Positions 54,869-64,000 of a DNA stretch of 64,000 nt are shown here, piece by piece. A model generated the notes under the pieces. It was not told the origin of the DNA, ran no database searches, and saw only the letters and a list, made by a program, of their open reading frames with translations. A program made the translations under genes and the position numbers. Each line of letters begins with the position of its first letter. Position 1 is the first letter of the stretch. Source of the stretch: Ailanthus altissimus (taxonomy: Eukaryota; Streptophyta; Magnoliopsida; Sapindales; Simaroubaceae); contig OX327683.1 in NCBI GenBank assembly GCA_946807835.1, positions 30,625,001 through 30,689,000 of the forward strand. The letters are read 5' to 3'.

Positions 54869-55766
54869 ATGGCCAGTCTCGCTTCCTCATCATCCTCTCT
54901 TCTCTTCTCTTCACCGCAATCGAAACTCACTCAATCTTCCCTCTCTCTTCCTCTGCGCCTTTCTTTATCATCTTCCTCTCACTTCTGTTCTTCTCCCTCC
55001 ATTTCTCTTTCTGTCTTTGCATGGCCTGCAAGTTCCAGACGATCATCTGTCTCTTCCTTCCACGTCAAGGCCAGTGCTGCAGAGAAGAAGAAGGTTCTTA
55101 AAATGAACACAAACAGTGGTGGGCATGCAGTTATTGGGTTCTATTTTACAAAAGAGCTTCTGGGTTCTGGCCACAAGGTCACCATCTCGACTGTTGGTGA
55201 TGAGAGCCCTGACAAAATGAAGAAGCCCCCTTTCAACAGATTCAATGTAAAGAGAACTTTTCTGAATTTCTGTATTACATCATACATACAATTTCTTCTC
55301 TCTTTTTTTAACAGCTTAAGGTTTTAGACTTATTGGCTGTTCAAGAACTTAAAAAACTTTTGTAGGAAATTGTGAGTGATGGAGGCAAGACAACATGGGG
55401 AGAACCGGCGGAGGTTGGTAAGGTAGTAGGAGATGCGACATTTGATGTGGTGCTGGATAACAATGGCAAGAACCCGGACGCTGTGAGGTGAGGCTATCTG
55501 CTGAATAAAGTTGCTCTAAATGTGATAAATTTTACTTTTGGGAGCCAATAAATCTTTGATAATCATTACGCTAGAGCTGCCATATTGGAATTTTAATTTC
55601 AGAATGACGAATTCAGATACGGCGTTAGATGTTAAAAGTTAAAGTCCAAGGTAACATGAACTCATCGCTTTCTCTCTCTCAAAAATTTCCTCTCAACCTA
55701 AAAGGAAAAACCTTAGCCGTTAATCGCCTAACTTCTCACCCTCATCGGAGAGGAGGTCTTTGGCCT

Positions 55767-56093
55767 AGTTGAATTTTATGATCAAGAACAGTTTGTATTG
55801 ACTAAATTTTGCTGAAAAAATAACTATTATTTCATTGATGATTTTTACTTTTATAGAGTGTAATTTATATATAATGAGGTTGTTGAATACCCCAGGGTTA
55901 CAACAATAATTACATAGAAAATGCAATGATACTTTAATCATTAGATTCCTTCCAATGTTGTGATATAGATGTGTGCAAGAGCCTCAATTCACCAAGATTT
56001 CTTGTCTTCTAGTGTAACAAAAAAGATCCTTTCTTTGTTTGCAATGGTAGTGATTTGTCAACCAAGGTAGCCACATCATCTTTCTTGTTAACT
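55767..56093 (-). repeat. 3' LTR of the Copia element
   Basis: Matches 61692-62034 with substitutions and small indels. The outer ends read agtt...aact, a short inverted pair. On the minus strand the purine tract GAAGGGAAAAG immediately precedes it, the expected polypurine tract. Confidence 0.8.
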
Positions 56094-56472
56094 TTTCCCT
56101 TCAAGCTCAACTATCTGGTAAGATGTTGAGCTTGCTTTTCAGCAAGTTAAACCTTTCTGCAGTGAGGGGTTTGGTCATGATATCTGCTAATTGATCTTCT
56201 GAGGGAATGTATTTAATTTCCAACTCACCATTTGCCACTTTATCTCTGATGAAGTGCACATCAATTTCGATGTGCTTGGTTCTTCCATGGAAGATTATAT
56301 TTACAGCTAAGGAGGTTGCACTGGTGTTATCACACCAGATCTTGGGAGTAGCTTCAAGTTATAGCCCAAGTTCATATAGCAATAAGCAAATCTAAATTAA
56401 CTATGCACCGGTATGAGCTAATGCTCTATATTCGAACTCTGCACTTGATTTTGTTACTGCCTTTTGTTTCTT

Positions 56473-57660
56473 TTAACACCAAGAGACTAAATTTCCACAT
56501 AAAAGAATGTTGTAACCACTCAGAGACTTTCTGTCATTAATATCAGCACCCCAATCAGCATCTGAGAATACAATTAGTCTGAGTTTTTCTTTGGGTGAAT
56601 AGAAGAGTCCATAATTAGTGGTTTGTTGCAGGTATCTTAGAATTCTCTTGCTGCCTAACCAATGTTCATGCTTAGGCTTATCTAAGAATTGGCTAAGCTT
56701 GTTTACACTGAAGGCAATTTCAAGTCTTGTTAGAGTGACATATTGCAATGCTCTTATCACACTTCTATATAGAGTATTGTCTTCAAAGTCTTTGCCTTCA
56801 AAGTCTTCAAAGTCTTTGCCTTCAGTTTGGGTGAACTTAGTGTTGGTACTTATTGGTGTTGCTGTTCTTTTGCAACGAAGCATTCCAGTTTTCTTCAATA
56901 AGTCCACAATATATTTTGTTTGACTCATGTGCATGCCTGTTGTATTTCTCTTGACTTCTATTCCCAAAAAGTAACTTAAAAATCCTAAAACCTTTAAAGA
57001 GAAGCTGTCATTGAGATTCTTCATCACTGCAGCCATTCTATTCTCATTACATCCAGTGATGAGAATATCATCAACATATACTAGTAGTATAGTTAGGTTG
57101 TTCTCCTCTCTCAAAATGAACAATAAGGAGTCTGATTTAGAGTTTTTAAAATCCCAACTCAGCAATGTGGTTCTCAATTTCTCATACCAGGCTCTTGGTG
57201 CCTGTTTGAGCCCATAAAGTGCTTTCTTGAGTTTGTACACATGATATAGTCTGTCTCTGTCAATAAATCCCTCTGGTTGCTGAATGTAGACCTATTCCAT
57301 AAGCTCTCCATTTAAGAAAGCATTGTTGATATCCACTTGTTTGATATCTCATCCAAAATGGACAGCTAAGCTTACTACAATCCTTACAGTTGCAATCTTT
57401 ACCACTGGACTAAATGTCTCTGTGTAGTCAATTCCTACCACTTGATGGTATCCTTTAACTACAAGTCTGGCTTTAAACCTAGTTATGGATCCATCTGGCT
57501 TGTATTTCACTCTGTAGACCCACTTAGTTCCAATCACTTTCAAGTTTAGTTTAAGAAGCACCAAGGTCCAAGTGTTGTTCTTAATTAATGCTGTGTATTC
57601 TTCTTCTATGGTTGCTTTCCACTTCATATCAGTTAAGGCTTGAATTGTGTTTTTTGGCAC
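56473..57660 (-). pseudogene. Copia reverse transcriptase and RNase H remnant
   Basis: Two open parts, 57660-57349 and 57240-56473, are joined by a segment with two in-frame stops (around HFG and GELME). The first has the RT start (WVYRVKYKPDGSITRFKARLV); the second has [14 protein letters not shown], the catalytic YVDDILI, the SYFLGIEV block and the RNase H motif FSDADWG. A small in-frame tandem duplication, FEGKDFED, follows TEGKDFED. The stops make it non-functional. Confidence 0.9.
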
Positions 57661-58735
57661 ACATGTGGTGTTGGTGTTATGTTTAATGATGAGATATATT
57701 TTGGGTTTGAAAATTCCTCTTTTAGACCTTGTTACTATTGGATGTGCATTTATAGAAGGGGATTGGTGCTGTATTTGATCATGGGGTGCACTTCTGCACC
57801 AGTAAAATCAATAGGACCTGTAGGTTCTTGTGCAGGTGAACTGATGGTGTCATGTGAGTCTTGAACATCAGGATGAGCTTGATCTTTTTCTTAGAATAAC
57901 AAGAGATTAGTTGTGTCCTGCTGAGTAACCCGTGGGATAGAATTTGAGATCAAGTGCAGAATGCTATAGACAGATTTTTCTGTAAAGTAACTGTTTTTAT
58001 TTTGTGCAGATGCTATATTTTCAGATACATAAGGAAAATCATCATCATCAAAGACAACATGTCTAGACACAAAGACTCTACCAGACTTATCAAGACACCT
58101 ATAGCCTTTATGTTAGGTACTATACCCAATGAAGGTATATTTTTTAGTATGAAAGTTAAATTTATTTTTGTTGTAGGGCCTAAGATGTGGGTAGAAAGCA
58201 CAGCCAAAGGTTCTTAGGTGGCTATAGCATAGTTTTTTCTGAAACATAAGCTCAAATGGACTTAGATTCCCAAGTAGAGGAGATGGAAGTCTATTAATTA
58301 GGTGTACAGTTGTGTTGAATGCATCCCACCAGAAAGTTACTGGCAGTTTAGCTTATGCAAGCAAGCATAAGCCTACTTTTACAATGTGCCTGTGTTTCCT
58401 CTCTGCTCTCTCATTCTACTGTGAAGTGTATGGACATGTAAGTCTATAATGTATTCCATTCAATTTTAGAAATGGTTCCAAGGGCTTATACTCAGTTCCC
58501 ATGTCAGTCTGCAGTGTTTTTATTTGTGCCCCCAATGTTTTTTCAATTTGTCTCTTGAGCTCAATAAATTTTGATGCAGTCTAATCTTTAGTTTGTAGGG
58601 GTCTTGTGCAATCAATTACAGCACAAATCACATCTTCACTAACAGTTGATAGCAACCAGCTCAAGAGTAGCTAATATTATCTTTTTCAGGTAAGGTATTT
58701 GGGATTGCTAGTGGTGATTCTGTTTTGGTTCTCAT
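57661..58735 (-). pseudogene. Copia integrase C-terminal remnant
   Basis: Broken minus-strand frames preserve integrase landmarks: TDMGTEYKPL, WWDAFNTTVHLINRLPSP, LRTFGCAFYPHLRPY and VFVSRHVVFDDDDFPY. Several stops and frame changes interrupt it. It lies directly upstream of the RT remnant, as expected for Copia (gag-PR-IN-RT-RH). Confidence 0.75.
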
Positions 58736-58739
58736 CAAT

Positions 58740-61400
58740 TATCACGCCCTAGATCCAAAAGATCTGACACACGACATCACTTACATTCATTCAATAATAT
58801 TTTTAAGCACATTCATTTTAATTTCTTTCAGAATTATAGCAATTGAATTATGACTGGGACAATTAGTAAACTGGAGATACGCAGAGTTTTCTTAGAGATT
58901 AACACTCTACTACGTCACCAATAGCAACTTTGTTACCGGAAGCCCATAATATATTCATTGTAAATTTTTACTTAAAATCAATCCATTACCACACTTAGTG
59001 AAACTTAAACTAAATCCAACCACACACAATAAAATAATACATAAGTATTTATTCAATAGGGACAAATCAAATATCTTATCCCACGTGTCCCCAAATGAAA
59101 CACTTAGCAACCTAACAACTTAGGGAACCCAAGGAACAACAGAAGTCTTGCCAAATCCGCTAAGCACACATGTACCTTATTTACCTGAAATCACCATAAA
59201 CTATAATGAGTATAAAACTCAGTAAGCATACTTATTTTTCATATATCAAATACAAATACATATATGTACACAATGCATATGTATGATATGTTGTGATCAA
59301 TCAAAATCATAATCTTATCAAATCACATATCATGTAAGCGCTTACACATTCTTTCAAAATATATTACAGGAATACCATCACTCAACTACTACTTAGTAGG
59401 ACTTACACATCACATATCACATAATGAGTCAAATGTCACTCATAGGTGACATACCGTATGAGAGGAATAGTACAAGTGAGGTTTAAATTACACATATATA
59501 ATGCTCAAGCCCAAAGGTAAGAGCTAAACCCTCACCCTAATCATCGATGAGTCCTCTCACATGTACCAATACGCCACCACACGAAAGTGATGACTCAATC
59601 TTCTTTTAGGTACCAATAGGATCCTTACTATATACGGAACACATAACATACACCAATCCCGAAGGAAATGCCACACATAAAGGCTCCACAAATCACATAA
59701 GATGCCTACTAAGTCAACAGTGAGTTCAAGTATTCTCAAAATATAAAATATTTCTCATGGACATATTACACTTCAAAGCTTTCTTTGTTAAACACATTTC
59801 ATTTTGAAAGCTCACTTTCAAAAATACATGTATGTCCATGCTCAATGTCAATTCTCACATTCATAAACATATGTCTTTCACATTTCATATCAAATACACT
59901 TTGGCATAACATAAACATATTCTTAACCCCATTTACAAAATCATACAAAACAATTACTATGTTTATTGTGATTTCAGTAAAAAGTCTAGTATACTTACCT
60001 CTTAGCACTTTCAGGTACAAGACTTAAATCTCCTTAACTTATCAATGGATATTAATCATTTCATAAGCCTTACAATTCACATAAAATACTTTAAATAGCT
60101 TACAAAATTATACACAATGCGTTTATCACATCAAATTGGTCTAAATACTTGGTTTCTCAAAACCTGTTATTCTGAACACTTACACATAACAAAATTTTCT
60201 AATACATCAAATGATGTCCAATTACTCCAAAATCAGAATATATCATTCTTGACTCATATATCCTTCTTATATATGAATATTATATCAAAATTCCTACACA
60301 ATCCATTCCATACACACCATCGAATCCAAACTACTAACCTGACAGGATTAAGATACTTACTGAACAGTATTCAATCTCCCAATTTTATAAAATTATATAC
60401 TAACTGAAAAATTATAAAAATATCACATAATTACTCTTAACATATACCTAAATCAATGATAAATATTTCACTTCAAAATTACTGCCAAAAGTATTTTAAA
60501 ACTATTTTAATCCATAGCTTTAAAAATCTGTTAATCAAATACTGCAATAAGCTAACACTCTTTAGAAAATCATAACAATTTAACCACATTGATCTAACTT
60601 CTCAATTTTGATTATATCCTATTAGACATATAAACTTATCATATTACACAAATTCGTAATTTTTGAAGATCATTCATAGGCCAAAAATTGTTTGCCACTA
60701 TATCATACTGTTAACAGGAAATTTTCAGAATTTCAGAGTCATTTTGGTAAATTCACTATAAATTTAATTTTTTGAATTTTCAGTCGATTTAAAATCCCAG
60801 ATAATCCTAAACATGTATAATATAATATACTCAAAATTTAATACCAGAATAGAATCACAACAATTTATTAAATTTATGGATCAAAAGACTATCAAATAAA
60901 AATTCTGCAATTCATCATGATTTATCAAGGTCTCTACATAGATCATCATCCATTCTCACAATATCTTACAAAATACACATCAAATACTCAATTATATATA
61001 TTTTCAGAAATCAAAAATTAAAGGAATTAACTTAATTAACACCAATAAATTGAGAAATAGTTATGATATACCTCTTAAAATCCAAAATTCCTTTTTCTTC
61101 TTCTTCTTCTCTTTCTCTCCCCTTTCTTTCTCTCTTTTCTCACTCTAAAAGGGATAACTCGACCAAAATGAGAGAATTAAGGTTTCAAAAGTGTATTTTT
61201 ATACTAAGAGGCTAATTTTTATATTTATGAATTTGCCCCTAAAACTTTTAAAGTATTACAATTTGGTCCTTAAAATAAATCTAAAGTCTTGCAAATAAAC
61301 TCAATGCTAATAGTATATCCTTAACCTATACAAACACTAATAATAACAATATATAAATCAAGTATCACCCACATATAAATAAAATACATATATATATATA
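58740..61400. mobile_element. AT-rich insert within the Copia element, probable LTR-type sequence
   Basis: 2.6 kb between the integrase tail and the gag start of the Copia element, with no Copia coding match and no long frame. It starts atcacgccctagatcc and has a C/T tract near 61092-61140 and a segment (gcccctaaaacttttaaagt, then acaatttggtcctt) common in large plant gypsy LTRs. I read it as a solo LTR or non-autonomous LTR element nested in Copia. Exact ends and target duplication were not resolved. Confidence 0.45.
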
Positions 61401-61411
61401 AATACTTATTC

Positions 61412-61615
61412 TTATCGGTTGTGGATGTTGAGTACTACATCAATAGTCACCATGAACCTTGCAAGTGAAGTTACTTTTTCATCAATAAAATCTTCAAGGT
61501 TATTACCTCGAATAAATAAAAGGACTTGTGTTTTCCAAATCACAAAGTTATTCCTGTCAAATTTGGTGCTCACTAAAAATGTAAGGTTGTTTGGTGCTTG
61601 ATTTTGATTTCTCAT
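61412..61615 (-). pseudogene. Copia gag N-terminal fragment
   Basis: 67 codons starting about 77 nt inside the 5' LTR. It holds the Copia gag pattern TKFDRNNFVIWKTQVLLFIRGN followed by LEDFIDEK. The rest of gag is lost at the boundary with the AT-rich insert. Confidence 0.75.
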
Positions 61616-61691
61616 TGGGTTGAGAAAGTTTGTTTCTATGGATTTGAAAAAAAACTTGTATTGGCCATGACATATGAATCAGACCTTGCTC

Positions 61692-62034
61692 TGAATTTTA
61701 TAATCAAAAACAATTTGTGTTGGTTAGATTTGTTAAAAAAAATAGTTACTATTTTATTGATAATCTTTACTTTTGCAAAGTGTAGTTTATATATAACGAA
61801 GTTGCTGAATACCTCAGGCTTACAACAGTAATTACATAAAAAATGTAATAATATTCTAATTATTAAATTCCTTCCAATGTTGAGGTAGATGTGTGCAGTA
61901 CGAAGTAAATGTGTGCAGTAGGAAAGCCTCCATTCACTAAGATTTCTAATCTTCTAGTAACAGAAAAAATCCTTTCTTTGTCTGCAATGGTGAACTGATC
62001 TATCAAGGTAGCCACATCATCTTTCTTGTTAACT
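61692..62034 (-). repeat. 5' LTR of the Copia element
   Basis: Homologous to 55767-56093. It carries a small internal duplication (gtgtgcagta twice near 61893-61920), and the two LTRs differ clearly more than those of the gypsy element at 22364, so this insertion is older. Confidence 0.8.
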
Positions 62035-62039
62035 GGCCT

Positions 62040-63119
62040 CCTTTGCGGTAGACACAAACCACTGCCCCTATCTTCTCTTTAGGTTTTCTATTGGGTTTTT
62101 TTTTTTTTTTGTTTTCTTCTCGCCATTTTTTCCTCTCTTTTTTTCCATTTGCTGCTCTTTTCCGATCGTGCGATGCCTCTGGTTTCGTCGGCGAGAAGCC
62201 CGACTGTAGATGCACAAGCTCAGGCAGTCGATCTCCACCGAGACCCATTGTTCTCTGCCGAGTTGCCACCCTATCGATTAGCTGTTGTATGTCCTCCGCT
62301 GAAATCACCGATCTCCGTCGAGCTGTGACCCGCCGTGCTATTAGCAATTGCTTCCGCGTTCTCGCGGACCTTAGCTGAGACTCGAAGGGTCGCTGCCGTT
62401 CCCACGAAGCAGCCACCCTCACCGCCAACCGTCCATTCTATTTTAAAATACAAACTTCAGTACACGGCCGCCACCACCTAGCAGCAGCCATTATCAACCG
62501 AGTAAACACTGCTCACGACAGCTACTCAACTCAAGTCCGATGAAAACGCCACTTCTGACGGCTTTTCTAGCCTTTTTTATGGTCATTTGTACTAAATTTG
62601 GATATTTCGACGTGGGCCTTAAATTAGGACTAGAATAGATAATGCTGAATCTGTGTTGTATGTATGGAATATAATGGTATTTTATAATTTTCTTCTTGTT
62701 TAAGGGTTATTTTATACATTTTACATAAGATTGAGAACTCTTAGTCCTCAACAGTGATCTTGGTGGAAGGAATGGTCCTTTGGTAGAATTGTCCATACCT
62801 CTTTTAATAAAAGAACTAAGTTTGGACGTACTTTACTACAATTATTTTTGTGTAAAATTTTGATAATTTATTTGATTTTATATCAATAATGCTAAAATTT
62901 AATATTTAGAATTTAATCAACGATATTACAAAATTTAAAAAAAAAGTCTAAGGTAACATATTATCCTATCATGCTATTTCAAATTGAAGTGAGAATTTCA
63001 AGTTATGTTGCTTAAAGCAATTTCTGAGGATCTTAACAGACCATATGTTTATTGTTAAATGCTGAATGAAGATTTGAAGCACTCTATGGTGATAATAATG
63101 GTCACAGCTTGACATGTAG
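62040..63119. other. Unassigned DNA in CSP41A intron 2 with a GC-rich segment
   Basis: Directly after the Copia target site a T-tract is followed by a GC-rich, codon-like stretch (about 62160-62480) rich in ccg, then AT-rich DNA to the third CSP41A exon. Frames on both strands lack domains. Joined across the Copia insertion to 55640-55766, it resembles the 5' leader of a plant non-LTR element, but I cannot identify it. It is probably not native intron. Confidence 0.35.
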
Positions 63120-63458
63120 GCCTATGGCAGATTGGGCTGAGTTCAGGCGCCAATCAATTCCTGTTCATCAGCATTGCTGAAATTTACAAGCCGACCGATG
63201 AGCTTCCTCATGTTGAAGTGGTATGATTTATGTTTTATGATGCCAACAGCATTCAGAATTAAAATGAACTTAACTTATTGAAACAAAATCTTTATTTGTA
63301 TACAGAACGTTTTTAAACCTGACGTTGGTCATGTGGGAGTAGAGAAATATATTGCCGAAATTTTTGGTAATTGGGCAGCATTTCGCCCGCAATATATGAT
63401 CGGATCGGGTAACATCAAAGACTGCGAGGAGTGGTTCTTCGATTCTAAGTCGACGTGA

Positions 63459-63949
63459 ACCAACTTTTATACTGAAATTATTTTTATATTAAAGGATATA
63501 TTATTATAAATATTTTTGAGATAAAATTTAATTATAAAAATCTTCATAAATTTTAAATTTTACAAATAATACTCAAATGTTTTAAAAAAATTTACTAGTG
63601 TCTTTCTATTAAAAAATATTCTGTAAAAATTTACAAGATAAAGATAATAAAATCATTTTATTTTGATGTTTAAATTAATTCAACACATATTAAATCATTA
63701 TGTCATGTAACACTGTTTATGTCCAAACAGCCCTATATTTATGTCCAAACACTCCTTATTCATCCTACCAAACCCGCCTCTTCTTCTTTCTTCTCACTCT
63801 CGCTTTGATATCGTATTTTGATTACTCAAACTCAGAATTCAATTTGAAAATACACTAAAAAATACAAACTAACTACAAATTATAATATAAAAAAAGAACA
63901 AGAACAATTAAAAAAAAAAATCAATGCTCAGGCTCAAACGCAGCCAATA
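63459..63949. other. AT-rich spacer after CSP41A remnant
   Basis: No trace of the missing C-terminal CSP41a exons. AT-rich to about 63740, then a C/T-rich, A-rich stretch resembling a 5' UTR before the ATG at 63950. Confidence 0.4.
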
Positions 63950-64000
63950 ATGGCAGAGGAAGTCAAGCCGATCTTTTCAACAAATCCGACTTTAATCAAA
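63950..64000 (+). CDS. Possible start of a gene cut by the window edge
   Basis: ATG GCA GAG GAA opens a frame of 17 codons (MAEEVKPIFSTNPTLIK) that runs off the end. It lies after a pyrimidine-rich leader, which fits a plant 5' UTR, but the fragment is too short to identify. A small upstream frame, 63924-63950, ends in a TAA whose last base is the A of this ATG. Confidence 0.25.
   Translation, partial: MAEEVKPIFSTNPTLIK

Larger units (their letters stand above)
55767..62034 (-). mobile_element. Copia retrotransposon, degraded, in CSP41A intron 2
   Basis: Flanked by the 5-bp duplication GGCCT (55762-55766 and 62035-62039). LTRs lie at both ends, and the coding remnants run on the minus strand in Copia order: gag start near 61615, integrase tail near 58700-57700, RT 57660-56900 and RNase H to 56473. 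It carries stop codons and lacks most of gag, protease and the integrase core. The middle is replaced by unrelated AT-rich DNA (58740-61400). The insertion splits what was once one stretch of sequence. Confidence 0.85.
54869..63458 (+). pseudogene. Broken CSP41a gene (chloroplast stem-loop RNA-binding protein)
   Basis: Exons 54869-55246, 55366-55487, 63120-63220 and 63306-63458 encode CSP41a-type sequence: a Ser-rich transit peptide, the Rossmann start [20 protein letters not shown], then [36 protein letters not shown] and [13 protein letters not shown]41a is an atypical short-chain dehydrogenase fold that binds and cleaves chloroplast RNA. Three lesions are visible: intron 2 is 7.6 kb and holds a Copia element; the third exon is 101 bp where phase needs 103 and shows a 2-base loss in the WA-SSG region, leading to TGA; and the frame ends at 63456 after EEWFFDS, so the C-terminal third (about 150 residues) is missing. 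Conserved residues are also changed (ISSAG reads ISIAE). Confidence 0.85.

Noticed and set aside
62003..62428. 141-codon basic protein on the minus strand
   Set aside because: Its Lys/Arg runs come from a T-tract and CCG-rich DNA, and part of it lies in the Copia LTR. No domain.

Overview
The window is plant nuclear DNA, most likely from a woody eudicot. Evidence: genes are split by short AT-rich GT-AG introns, intergenic DNA is AT-rich, several classes of plant transposons are present, and the gene families are plant-type (a FANTASTIC FOUR protein, a chloroplast FZO-like GTPase, a P-class PPR protein, CSP41a). The FZO-like and MIRO proteins look rosid-like, possibly Sapindales, but that is an impression and not a test. 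No prokaryotic operon, CRISPR array, rRNA or tRNA was seen. All exon coordinates come from reading frame continuity and GT/AG sites by eye.

Layout. 1-4561: the 3' part of an hAT element. It starts with a GC-rich minisatellite and carries an open, spliced 706-aa BED/hAT transposase; its right terminal inverted repeat ends at 4561. 4562-6250: a repeat mosaic with a duplicated block, a truncated hAT MITE and a 284-bp near-perfect palindrome centred on a tiny hAT-like element. 6724-8292: an unnamed plant-specific gene (minus). 10123-12230: a mitochondrial P-class PPR gene (minus), head to head across 459 bp with MIRO (12690-19063, plus, 14 exons). 22364-25955: a young, internally deleted Ty3/gypsy element with two 532-bp LTRs. 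29516-30574: an intronless FAF-family gene (minus). 30.6-37.9 kb: intergenic DNA with long foldback repeats. 37905-44294: FZL, 11 exons (minus). 49.5-51.5 kb: a degraded gene. 52248-54039: a six-exon coiled-coil gene (minus). 54869-63458: a broken CSP41A gene whose second intron holds a Copia element that is itself interrupted. The last 50 bases may start another gene.

How it fits together. The host genes are mostly organellar: PPR and MIRO act in or on mitochondria, FZL and CSP41a in chloroplasts. From memory, in Arabidopsis FZL lies next to FAF2, FAF1 lies between a PPR gene and a coiled-coil gene much like the two here, and MIRO2 lies next to CSP41A. The window would then combine pieces of ancestral gene order that Arabidopsis has split. 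No unknown multi-gene system was found. The most unusual structures are the hAT-centred palindrome at 5717-6000, the ~1.1-kb foldback at 32.8-33.9 kb and the nested wreckage of CSP41A.
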